A DNA stretch of 9,061 nt from Chloroflexota bacterium. Lineage in GTDB: Bacteria; Chloroflexota; UBA6077. This document shows positions 1 to 5,466 of this stretch, piece after piece. Both the position numbers and the translations under genes were made by a program. Below the pieces are notes generated by a model. It searched no databases, was not told the origin of the DNA, and saw only the letters and a list, made by a program, of their open reading frames with translations. Where the stretch lies: NCBI GenBank assembly GCA_021788565.1, contig JAJYKO010000155.1, positions 1-9,061 on the forward strand, given 5' to 3'. How positions within the stretch are numbered: the first letter of the stretch is position 1; every line of letters begins with the position of its first letter.

Positions 1-383
1 TCGGCTCGGGCTTGGATGAAGCTCTGCGGGAAGTCCAGGCTTCGCAGGGGCGCGTTGTGGAACTCTATCTCAGTCTGCAAATCCTGAGACAGCGGAACGT
101 CCAACGCGTGCATAAAGATCCTGGCTTTGCCTACCTTCCTCATCGCCGCATTTCCGCCGGCGTGGTCCAGGTGACCGTGGGTATTGAGAATCACGTCCAC
201 GTCGGAAAGGTTCATGCCGAGTTCAGCCAGCGCACCGGTCAGCACCCTGGACGGCGAACTCGACGTGCCGGTGTCTACTAAAGCAACCTGGTCCCCCTTC
301 AGCAGATAGAGGAAGACTACTCCGTCATTCTCATATGGCGTCTCGATCCGGTATACGGATGGGTGAACCTGCACGATACTCAT
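1..383 (-). CDS. MBL-fold metallo-hydrolase, N-terminal part (cut by window edge)
   Basis: The first 127 codons of a metallo-beta-lactamase-fold protein, read on the minus strand and running off the left edge. The fold's signature metal-binding motif THGHLDHAGG lies at residues 68-77 (H69, H71, D73, H74), preceded by the usual strand LVDTGTSSSPSRV at residues 35-47. Family members bind two metal ions and hydrolyse esters, thioesters or lactams; the later histidines and substrate-binding part are outside the window, so glyoxalase II-like, lactonase-like or other roles cannot be separated. The ATG at 383 is chosen because GAGGT stands 7 nt upstream and the N-terminus (MSIVQVHPSVYRIETPYEND) matches the strand that normally opens the fold. 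No signal peptide is visible, so it is probably cytoplasmic. It is divergent from the next gene, with almost 800 bp between them. Confidence 0.87.
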   Translation of the reverse strand, partial: MSIVQVHPSVYRIETPYENDGVVFLYLLKGDQVALVDTGTSSSPSRVLTGALAELGMNLSDVDVILNTHGHLDHAGGNAAMRKVGKARIFMHALDVPLSQDLQTEIEFHNAPLRSLDFPQSFIQARA

Positions 384-487
384 CTTCGCTACCTCATTGA
401 AAGAGCTGAGTCGCCAACCAACGCCGGCGTGGACTGCTGAATTGGCGCCTGTGTAGATGCATTCCAGGCCGGCACGACGTGGAGGTC

Positions 488-516
488 AGCCTAGGGCCGG
501 CACGGCGTCGTGTCAA
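488..516 (-). promoter_or_regulatory. Possible sigma70-type promoter for the MBL-fold gene
   Basis: On the minus strand a perfect -35 box TTGACA (516-511) is followed after exactly 17 nt by TAGGCT (493-488), a poor -10 box that keeps only the TA...T positions. It would give a leader of about 98 nt before the ATG at 383. A 7-bp inverted repeat, CACGACG (473-479) and CGTCGTG (506-512), brackets the site and could be an operator. The evidence is spacing and sequence only; the weak -10 keeps confidence low. Confidence 0.35.
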
Positions 517-555
517 TAGCCTGGCGGTTGGCATGGTTCGTGGGGCAGCCGAATT

Positions 556-693
556 GGAGTGACAGTCCGGGAGGGCGCGTGAGCGGGACGCTGCGCTCGC
601 TCGCGTCCCGTGCCCGCTCGCCTCACGTCCCGGCGAGCCGCCAGTTGCCCCACCCGGGCGGCTCGGCAGGAGCCTCGCCCTCCCTGTCGCTTC
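556..693. repeat. Branched palindrome (three-stem inverted repeat)
   Basis: About 138 bp that can fold into one closing stem and two inner hairpins. Closing stem: 556-564 with 685-693 (including two G-T wobbles), then 569-577 (GGGAGGGCG) with 676-684 (CGCCCTCCC, perfect 9 bp). First inner hairpin: 584-590 (CGGGACG) with 604-610, plus 578-583 (CGTGAG) with 622-627. Second inner hairpin: 634-642 (CGAGCCGCC) with 657-665, perfect 9 bp around a 14-nt loop. A further short match, GTTCG 536-540 with CGAAC 698-702, may extend it. Overlapping open frames on both strands here are low-complexity R/P/A-rich shadows. It could be a palindromic dispersed repeat (REP/MITE-like) or a structured RNA; sequence alone does not decide. 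Confidence 0.6.
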
Positions 694-1162
694 CGCCCGA
701 ACTGTGACCTGATCCTCAAACCATCCCTGGCGGTTCTAGCCAGGGTACGCCTCTTGCCGGAGGACGACTCGGTCCGAAGGACGAGGCTGGAAGGTGGATG
801 CCCTGACCAGCGATACGGGTTTCGAAAAGCAGAATTGACACCGAATGGAGGACCAAATCAATAGCCTCGCGCGGAGGTGCGACAGCGCGCCCGCCGGCTG
901 TCATACCGGGGGCTCTATTGCACGGCGCGCTGCCTGAGACGAACGCAGACTTCGTGGGGGGCGGCAGATCCGCGGGCGCTCAGCCTTCCTCAGCTACAAA
1001 GAAACCGCGGTCCTTAACTTGCTGATTCTGGAAGACAACGACTCCAATTACGACATGGCGACGGATTCGTCGTGACGACGATGAGGCCGCTGTTTGATGC
1101 TACCGCCGAATTCAGCCGCGGCGCCCTGCACAGACGCAGCCTTTTCTAGAAGGAGGGCAGAA
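694..1162. other. Gene-poor stretch with small hairpins and a possible gene remnant
   Basis: No convincing gene is found between the branched palindrome and the GNAT gene. It holds a perfect 7-bp hairpin, CCCTGGC (725-731) with GCCAGGG (739-745) around a 7-nt loop and without a T-run, and a 6-bp hairpin GACAGC (881-886) with GCTGTC (897-902). A TTGACA hexamer at 835-840 has no good -10 box 16-18 nt downstream. At 1010-1075 a short open stretch reads VLNLLILEDNDSNYDMAT before a TGA, resembling the first strand and acidic pocket of a response-regulator receiver domain; it may be a decayed fragment. Confidence 0.5.
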
Positions 1163-1870
1163 ATGGGCAGGCGAACCACTAAGCTGAGAACGATGGCTGC
1201 CTTAGTTAGAGCCGGCCACTATGATGAAGTCAAGAGATACTTTCAGCGATGGCTCTTTTCCGACTCATTCTCCTACGGCCTGCGCCGCGATCTGACCGTA
1301 CCGTTCGAAGCGCCCCCCGCCAAGGTACCGCTGACGGTGCGTCCGATGAGGGAGGACGAGGCTCGAGAGCTTCTAGATACGCGAGTTTCCGGGCTAAGCG
1401 GCCAGGGTCTCTACGAGCGCATGAACAGGCTGGAATTCGTGGCGGCCAAGATCCCGACCTGTTTCGTCGCTGTGGCCAAGAACGACGAACCTTGCTACAT
1501 GCAGGCCTTGATCGGGCCGAGTGAAAACGCCAGGCTTCAGGAATACTTCGAGGGCTTCTTCCCCTGGCTTCGCTCCGACGAAGCGCTGCTCGAGCATGCG
1601 TTTACTCTGGAGACCTTCCAGGGGCTTGGCATAATGCCGTGCGCCATGGCACGGATCGCGGAGAAGGGACGAGACCTGGGCGCGCGATGGATCATTACCT
1701 TCGTGGCGCACGACAACATTCCGGCCCTCAAGGGATGCAAACGCGCGGGCTTCTCGCCATATCTGATTCGCCGGGAGAGGTGGCGCCTATTCCGAAAACA
1801 GCTTTTCTTCGAGGAGTTGCCCGAAGGCACACCCTACCCCTTCGATCGTGATCAGATCGCAGCCGCATAG
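1163..1870 (+). CDS. GNAT-family N-acetyltransferase-like protein
   Basis: A 235-residue protein whose second half has the GNAT fold signature. Residues 146-162 (AFTLETFQGLGIMPCAM) give the beta4 strand and the Q-x-L-G-I pyrophosphate loop that holds acetyl-CoA, and residues 173-197 (GARW...FVAHDNIPALKGCKRAGF) give the strand, the conserved N185 followed by A188, and the closing AGF. Family members move an acyl group from CoA to an amine; the acceptor is not predictable here. About 55 N-terminal residues, probably helical (HYDEVKRYFQRWL), precede the first GNAT strand (VPLTVRPM, 55-62). The ATG at 1163 is preferred over TTG/ATG at 1094/1097 because AGAAGGAGGG (1149-1158) sits just upstream and the intervening residues (PPNSAAAPCTDAAFSRRR) look like read-through of noncoding DNA. 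The gene stands alone and converges on the mreB-like gene. GNAT assignment is firm; substrate is unknown. Confidence 0.82.
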   Translation: MGRRTTKLRTMAALVRAGHYDEVKRYFQRWLFSDSFSYGLRRDLTVPFEAPPAKVPLTVRPMREDEARELLDTRVSGLSGQGLYERMNRLEFVAAKIPTCFVAVAKNDEPCYMQALIGPSENARLQEYFEGFFPWLRSDEALLEHAFTLETFQGLGIMPCAMARIAEKGRDLGARWIITFVAHDNIPALKGCKRAGFSPYLIRRERWRLFRKQLFFEELPEGTPYPFDRDQIAAA

Positions 1871-1892
1871 CTAGCAGAGAGGGCAAGACAAA

Positions 1893-1966
1893 GGAACCAT
1901 CTCAGAATGCCCCGACAGGCTCTGAGAACTTGCAAGGGGCGCGTACGCGAGTTCTGAGATAGTTTC
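1893..1966. repeat. Competing inverted repeats downstream of the GNAT gene
   Basis: Starting 23 bp after the GNAT stop codon, ATCTCAGAA (1899-1907) is a perfect inverted match to TTCTGAGAT (1952-1960), extendable to about 15 bp with two mismatches. Between them a third related segment, GGCTCTGAGAACTTGC (1918-1933), can pair either leftward (CTCAG...GCC with GGC.CTGAG) or rightward (AGAACT 1925-1930 with AGTTCT 1950-1955). In RNA, the outer stem and the inner pairings compete for the same bases. It may contribute to termination of the GNAT transcript or be a small dispersed palindrome. Confidence 0.5.
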
Positions 1967-1984
1967 TAAACCAAGGGCAGGGCG

Positions 1985-2053
1985 AAACCCGCGGGGTCTC
2001 GCACGATCAAGGCACGCCAGTATGGGACTGCGGGTCTAAGACCCCGCGGGTTT
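1985..2053. terminator. Bidirectional terminator-like stem-loop between convergent genes
   Basis: AAACCCGCGGGGTCT (1985-1999) and AGACCCCGCGGGTTT (2039-2053) form a perfect 15-bp inverted repeat around a 39-nt loop. It lies between the ends of two convergent genes, 16 bp past the stop codon of the minus-strand mreB-like gene and 115 bp past the GNAT stop. Each strand ends the stem with only three T residues and no long T-run, so it is not a textbook intrinsic terminator. Location and stem strength support a shared termination or RNA-stabilising role. A partial third copy of the arm (GCGGGTCT, 2030-2037) lies in the loop and can pair with the right arm. Confidence 0.55.
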
Positions 2054-2068
2054 GGTCGCCGCTTTGCT

Positions 2069-3064
2069 TTAGATCTTGGCGAGGCTGTCCCTGAAGACAT
2101 GGAAGTTTTCCAGCGCCTTGCCCGCTCCCACGGCAACGCAGCTCATGGGCTCCTTCGCCACGGAGAAGGGGATACCAGTCGCACCCGAAAGCAGTCTGTC
2201 CAGCCCTCGCAGGAGAGCCCCGCCCCCTGTGAGAACGGCGCCTCTCTCAGCGATATCGGCTGCTAGCTCGGGGGGTGTCTGTTCCAGGACGGTCTTGACG
2301 TTGGCGACCATCGTCTGCAGAACTCCGCTAATCGAATCCGTGATGCCGCCGGAATCGACGGTTGCGGCCGTTGGCAATGCGCTGATCTGGTCACGACCTC
2401 TCACTTCCATCTTCATGGGAGTATCAAGGGGCAATGCGCTCCCGATCTCGATCTTCACCTCTTCAGCCGTTCGCTCGCCTATCAACAGGTTGTGCCGTTT
2501 CTTGACGTAGCCCATGATGAGCTCATCCAGCCGATTTCCCGCGGCTCGGACGGAGGAATGAACCACGATGTCGTTCATGGAGATGACGGCCGCTTCGAAG
2601 GTCCCGCCGCCGATGTCCACTACCATGTTGCCGCTGGGGGTGGAGATCGGCAAGTCGGCCCCCAACGCCGCCGCCAACGGTTCTGGGATCAGGTAGACGC
2701 GCCCCGCTCCGGCGCCAAGGGTCGCATCGTGAACCGCCCTCAGTTCGATGCCGGTGACGCCGGCGGGAATACTTGCCATGACCTCCGGTTTTGATAGACG
2801 AAAGCCTCCCCCCACCTTCTGGATGACGTAACGGAGCATGGCTTGCGTGGTCGCGTAATCCGCGACGGCACCGCTTTGCATCGGTCGCGTGACGTTGATG
2901 CTGCCGGGGTTACGACCGAACATCTGCCGAGCTTCTTCCCCAACGGCCACCAGTGCGCCGTCTTCGGGGGTGAAAGCTACCACCGAAGGCTCGTTCAGGA
3001 CAATTCCCTGCCCGACGACGTACGCCAGGATGTTGGCTGTGCCCAGATCGATGGCGATCTGCAT
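2069..3064 (-). CDS. mreB: MreB/Mbl-type bacterial actin homologue
   Basis: A 331-residue protein of normal MreB length with every actin-fold ATP-binding element. Phosphate-1 loop is [11 protein letters not shown] (residues 6-16), followed by [12 protein letters not shown] (19-30); the catalytic glutamate is E128 in IPEPLAAA; phosphate-2 is [12 protein letters not shown] (150-161); the [20 protein letters not shown] block is at 191-210; the adenosine motif [15 protein letters not shown] is at 278-292; and [11 protein letters not shown] closes the fold (309-319). MreB forms membrane-bound filaments that organise cell-wall synthesis and rod shape. GGAGGT stands 8 nt before the ATG at 3064. Divergent points are F for the usual T in DIGGGT(T), and an altered segment around 224-245 ([20 protein letters not shown]) where MreB normally has the RDL.TGLP stretch. 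No mreC, mreD, pbp2 or rodA gene is adjacent, so this may be a solitary paralogue; MreB versus Mbl cannot be separated. Confidence 0.93.
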   Translation of the reverse strand: MQIAIDLGTANILAYVVGQGIVLNEPSVVAFTPEDGALVAVGEEARQMFGRNPGSINVTRPMQSGAVADYATTQAMLRYVIQKVGGGFRLSKPEVMASIPAGVTGIELRAVHDATLGAGAGRVYLIPEPLAAALGADLPISTPSGNMVVDIGGGTFEAAVISMNDIVVHSSVRAAGNRLDELIMGYVKKRHNLLIGERTAEEVKIEIGSALPLDTPMKMEVRGRDQISALPTAATVDSGGITDSISGVLQTMVANVKTVLEQTPPELAADIAERGAVLTGGGALLRGLDRLLSGATGIPFSVAKEPMSCVAVGAGKALENFHVFRDSLAKI

Positions 3065-3211
3065 TTATGGTGACCTCCAGGAGGATGTAGCCGCGCCAGA
3101 CGTGGGTGCGCTTCCGGCAAAGCGCATAGTAGCACTGAGTAGAATCAAAGCGGTTATGGCGAAGTATAGCACAGCTAGGCCGCCGAGGCCCCTGAGTGGA
3201 GGGTGTATCAT
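3065..3211 (-). CDS. Possible 48-residue single-pass membrane protein upstream of mreB
   Basis: A short minus-strand frame starting at ATG 3211 (or in frame at ATG 3265, giving 66 residues) encodes a continuous hydrophobic helix, LGGLAVLYFAITALILLSA, then a short polar tail. Its TAA (3067-3065) directly abuts the mreB ATG, and its last codons contain the mreB Shine-Dalgarno, an arrangement compatible with translational coupling. Against it: there is no clear Shine-Dalgarno before either start, and the best -10 candidate for mreB (3168-3163) lies inside the frame, so mreB may instead be transcribed from within it. The family is not recognised; it could be a chance frame. Confidence 0.27.
   Translation of the reverse strand: MIHPPLRGLGGLAVLYFAITALILLSATMRFAGSAPTSGAATSSWRSP
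3163..3168 (-). promoter_or_regulatory. Candidate extended -10 promoter for mreB
   Basis: Minus-strand TATACT (3168-3163) is preceded by TG plus one base (TGCTATACT), the extended -10 form that can work without a strong -35; no -35 box is seen at 16-18 nt. It would give a leader of about 90 nt before the mreB ATG. It overlaps the possible small membrane-protein frame, so the two readings partly exclude each other. Confidence 0.4.
3206..3211 (+). promoter_or_regulatory. Weak -10 candidate for the M20 amidohydrolase gene
   Basis: TATCAT (3206-3211) matches the -10 consensus at five of six positions and lies about 70 bp before the amidohydrolase ATG, inside the 217-bp gap between divergent genes. 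No recognisable -35 box lies 16-18 nt upstream. Confidence 0.25.
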
Positions 3212-3281
3212 CTGTTGAACCGGAGGCGACCACAGCCCGCCTTCGCCGGTCCACCCGCGCCGCATCGGAGGGAGAGAACCA

Positions 3282-4457
3282 ATGGAGAAGCTGGATCAAA
3301 CGGTCGCGCGAATTAAGGATGAACTGGTAGGTATCAGGAGGGATCTCCACCGGTTCCCTGAAGTGGGATTCCAGGAGCATCGGACGGCAGCGAAGGTAGC
3401 TGAGTACTTGAACAAGCAGAGGCTTGAGGTTGCCACTGGCATAGGGGGAACGGGCGTCATCGGCCTCCTGCGGGGCAAGAACCCGGGCCCCACTATCGCG
3501 TTCAGGGTCTGTTTGGACGCGTTGGCGATGGACGAACGATCCGGAGTCCAGTACGCATCAGAGAACGACGGTGTGTTTCACGGATGCGGCCACGATGGCA
3601 ACATGACTATGGCCCTTGGAGCAGCAAACGTTCTGTCCCAGCACAGAGACTGGCTCAGCGGTAACGTGAAGTTCATCTTCCAACCGTCAGAGGAGGAAAC
3701 CGGGGGAGCCGCAGAAGTCATCAAGGCAGGGGGACTGAAGAACCCCGACGTCGATGCAATCATCACTCCTCATAATTGGCCTGGATTCAAGGAAGGCGTT
3801 CTTGTGGTCAAGGCAGGTCCGGTCCTGGCATCCAGCGACGTATTTCACCTGGAGGTCGTCGGCAAGCCCGGCCACGGCGCGTATCCACACCTCGCGGTCG
3901 ACCCGGTCGTTGTTGCGGCGGATGTGGTCTCGGCGCTTCAGAGGATCGCGAGCAGAGAGATCGATCCTCTGAAAGCAGTTACCATCACGATAGGCAAGAT
4001 TCACGGCGGGACGGCGGTGAACATAATTCCGGAGACGGTGAGTCTCGATGGAACGGTTAGGACGTTCGATCCGGAGGTCAGGGACTTCATTCAGGGGCGC
4101 ATCGAGGAGATCGTCAGGGGGATTACTCAGGCGGCTCGGGCAAACTACAAACTGGTGTATAACCGCATCATGCCCCCTGTGAATAACGACGAACGCCTGG
4201 CCTCGAAGGTCACCAGGATTCTGAGAGATGCCTTTGAGCCGGATGTCGTGGCAAGTGAGTTTACACCGGAGATGGGGTGTGAGGAGTTCTCCCTGTTCCA
4301 GCAGGAGGTGCCCGGCCTTTTCCTATTCATAGGGAAGGATGAGGAGGGTCGCGACATCGTCCCACTGCATGCCCCAAACTACGTGTTCAACGACGAGATT
4401 CTCATGAACGGCGTAAAGGCGCTTTGTGTTATCGCACTGGGATATCCCGGCAGCTAA
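3282..4457 (+). CDS. M20D-family metal-dependent amidohydrolase (hippurate / N-acyl-amino-acid type)
   Basis: A 391-residue protein of standard length for the M20D group, which removes acyl or aryl groups from the nitrogen of amino acids (hippurate, N-acetyl-amino acids, IAA conjugates) using a metal pair. The N-terminal RRDLHRFPEVGFQEHRTA (19-36) is typical. Metal ligands expected from the family are present: C102 and H104 in HGCGHD, E137/E138 in QPSEEE, H164 in PHNWP, and H363 in LHAPN. The dimerisation lid begins around FHLEVVGKPGHGAYPHLA (188-205), and GGTAVNIIPETVSLDGTVRT (242-261) is the usual lid end. Two conserved spots differ: the normally invariant RADMDALP reads RVCLDALA (75-82), and the last His of HDGH is Asn (N107). 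GGAGGGAGAG ends a few bases before the ATG. It is cytoplasmic by the absence of a signal peptide and monocistronic, divergent from mreB. Substrate is not predictable. Confidence 0.93.
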   Translation: MEKLDQTVARIKDELVGIRRDLHRFPEVGFQEHRTAAKVAEYLNKQRLEVATGIGGTGVIGLLRGKNPGPTIAFRVCLDALAMDERSGVQYASENDGVFHGCGHDGNMTMALGAANVLSQHRDWLSGNVKFIFQPSEEETGGAAEVIKAGGLKNPDVDAIITPHNWPGFKEGVLVVKAGPVLASSDVFHLEVVGKPGHGAYPHLAVDPVVVAADVVSALQRIASREIDPLKAVTITIGKIHGGTAVNIIPETVSLDGTVRTFDPEVRDFIQGRIEEIVRGITQAARANYKLVYNRIMPPVNNDERLASKVTRILRDAFEPDVVASEFTPEMGCEEFSLFQQEVPGLFLFIGKDEEGRDIVPLHAPNYVFNDEILMNGVKALCVIALGYPGS

Positions 4458-4490
4458 GGACCTGGCCTGAGATCGGTCAGACAGCCGAAT

Positions 4491-4601
4491 CGTCATGCCC
4501 GCGAAGGCGGGCATCCACGCGGCTCACCGAAGCCTGGATCCCCGCTTCCGCGGGGATGACGAAGAGGAGCGGGGATGACGAAGGGAAACGGGGCTGACGG
4601 G
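4491..4601. repeat. Two-hairpin palindromic repeat (REP-doublet type) with duplicated right end
   Basis: Two 27-bp units face each other: 4491-4517 and 4535-4561, the second being the reverse complement of the first with four differences. Each is itself a hairpin: ATGCCCGC (4495-4502) with GCGGGCAT (4507-4514), and ATCCCCGC (4538-4545) with GCGGGGAT (4550-4557), both with 4-nt loops. The outer ends CGTCAT/ATGACG also pair. The right end GCGGGGATGACGAAG (4550-4564) is repeated exactly at 4569-4583, and a decayed third copy (CGGGGCTGACGG) follows at 4589-4600. It starts 33 bp after the amidohydrolase stop, the usual extragenic place for such dispersed repeats, and could also stop or stabilise that transcript. 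No RAYT-type transposase is in the window. Confidence 0.85.
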
Positions 4602-4629
4602 ATAGGTCCCCATTTCGATCGGAATTGGA

Positions 4630-4662
4630 GAGGGGCAAATTTAGGCACGTAATCTGCCCCTC
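4630..4662. terminator. Stem-loop upstream of the TetR promoter, possible terminator
   Basis: GAGGGGCA (4630-4637) and TGCCCCTC (4655-4662) form a perfect 8-bp stem around a 17-nt loop, ending 15 bp before the -35 box of the TetR gene. A T-run is lacking (CGGTTTGC follows), so it could equally insulate the regulator from upstream transcription or be a protein-binding site. Confidence 0.35.
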
Positions 4663-4677
4663 CGGTTTGCTCGCTTC

Positions 4678-4706
4678 TTGACATTGAGGCTCTCTGGCGG
4701 GATACT
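4678..4706 (+). promoter_or_regulatory. Sigma70-type promoter for the TetR gene
   Basis: A consensus -35 box TTGACA (4678-4683) is followed by the ideal 17-nt spacer and GATACT (4701-4706), which matches TATAAT at four of six positions including the key A and final T. Transcription would start near 4713, about 40 bp before the TetR start codon. It is the best promoter match in the window. Confidence 0.62.
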
Positions 4707-4715
4707 TCTCTCAAA

Positions 4716-4740
4716 TAATAACCATAGTGTCGGTTTATTA
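4716..4740. promoter_or_regulatory. Candidate TetR operator palindrome
   Basis: TAATAACC (4716-4723) and GGTTTATTA (4732-4740) are inverted half-sites with a one-base bulge, separated by 8 nt. They lie just downstream of the -10 box and before the start codon, where a bound dimer would block transcription. This AT-rich patch stands out in GC-rich surroundings. Autoregulation through such a site is the usual TetR arrangement; binding is inferred. Confidence 0.42.
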
Positions 4741-4752
4741 AAGGTGATGGCG

Positions 4753-5466
4753 ATGGCCAGGACGGTCAACGAGCAGGAACACGCAAGGAAGCGCAACGAG
4801 ATCCTGGACGCGACGATGCGGCTCATCCTCGCCAAGGGCTACGAGCGCATGACGATCCAGGACATCATCGCTGAACTGGGGATCTCCAGCGGAGCCTTCT
4901 ATCACTACTTCGACTCCAAGCCGGCGGTGCTGGAGGCGTTCATCGGGCGGATACGGGATGGCTGGCAGGAGCCGCTTCTCCCCATTGTCCGCGACCCGCA
5001 TCTCTCCGCTATCGAGAAGCTCCGCGGCTACTTCGCTACCTTCGGTCGCCTGAGAAGGGAGCAGAGGGCCAACGTGTTCGAGGTCGGGCGCGTCTGGTAC
5101 AGGGACGAGAACGCCATCGTCCGCGAGAAAGTGGAGGCGGCGATCCTCCAGCAGCGGGCGCCGCTGCTTGCGGAGATTGTTCGCCAGGGCGTGCGAGAAG
5201 GGGTCTTCACAACCCCCTATCCCGATCAGTCGGGCGAAGTCCTGATGTCTCTCTTGCACGGTATGGAGAACACCCATGCCAGTCTGCTGCTCATCACATC
5301 AGTCAGCGATCGCGACGCGCCGCGAGTCATCGAAGACGTTGTCAATGCCCATGCCGCGTATATGGAGGCGATCGAGCGAGTGCTGGGCGCACCCCCCAAC
5401 TGCCTCTATCGAGTCGATTCCGAAGCGGTCAGAGTTTGGGTGAACGCACGTGAGGTCGATACCTAA
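4753..5466 (+). CDS. TetR/AcrR-family transcriptional regulator
   Basis: A 237-residue protein with the N-terminal TetR DNA-binding domain: helix 1 RKRNEILDATMRLILAKGY (12-30), then the helix-turn-helix MTIQDIIAELGISSGAFYHY (33-52) and FDSKPAVLEAF (53-63). The remaining roughly 170 residues form the all-helical ligand-binding and dimerisation part; its divergence prevents ligand prediction. Such proteins repress their target and release DNA on binding a small molecule. The ATG at 4753 is preferred over ATG 4747 and GTG 4744 because AAGGTGAT (4741-4748) would pair with the 16S 3' end and leave correct spacing only for 4753. It is followed on the same strand by a methyltransferase and a phosphotransferase gene, the likely regulated partners. 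The last residue and the TAA stop lie inside the CCTAACCCCC repeat, so the C-terminus may have been reshaped by repeat insertion. Confidence 0.93.
   Translation: MARTVNEQEHARKRNEILDATMRLILAKGYERMTIQDIIAELGISSGAFYHYFDSKPAVLEAFIGRIRDGWQEPLLPIVRDPHLSAIEKLRGYFATFGRLRREQRANVFEVGRVWYRDENAIVREKVEAAILQQRAPLLAEIVRQGVREGVFTTPYPDQSGEVLMSLLHGMENTHASLLLITSVSDRDAPRVIEDVVNAHAAYMEAIERVLGAPPNCLYRVDSEAVRVWVNAREVDT

Noticed and set aside
835..863. Promoter beginning at TTGACA 835-840
   Set aside because: No acceptable -10 box follows at 16-18 nt and the nearest supported gene starts about 300 bp further on.
510..904. Small open frames on both strands over the branched palindrome and following DNA
   Set aside because: They overlap each other, have no ribosome-binding sites, and encode R/P/A-rich sequence created by inverted repeats.
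1094..1162. Earlier TTG/ATG starts for the GNAT gene
   Set aside because: No Shine-Dalgarno precedes them, while AGAAGGAGGG lies directly before ATG 1163, inside what would otherwise be coding sequence.
2910..3380. Minus-strand frame of 156 codons spanning the mreB start, intergenic region and amidohydrolase start
   Set aside because: It overlaps two well-supported genes in other frames and shows no protein motif of its own.
4491..4601. CRISPR array
   Set aside because: Only two to three repeat units with unequal short spacing and inverted orientation; the structure is that of paired palindromic repeats, and no cas gene is present.
4678..4752. Earlier start for the TetR gene at TTG 4678
   Set aside because: That codon is part of the TTGACA -35 box, and the extra residues would cover the promoter and operator.
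4738..5277. Minus-strand frame of 179 codons opposite the TetR gene
   Set aside because: It is a shadow of a clear helix-turn-helix regulator and has no recognisable domain.
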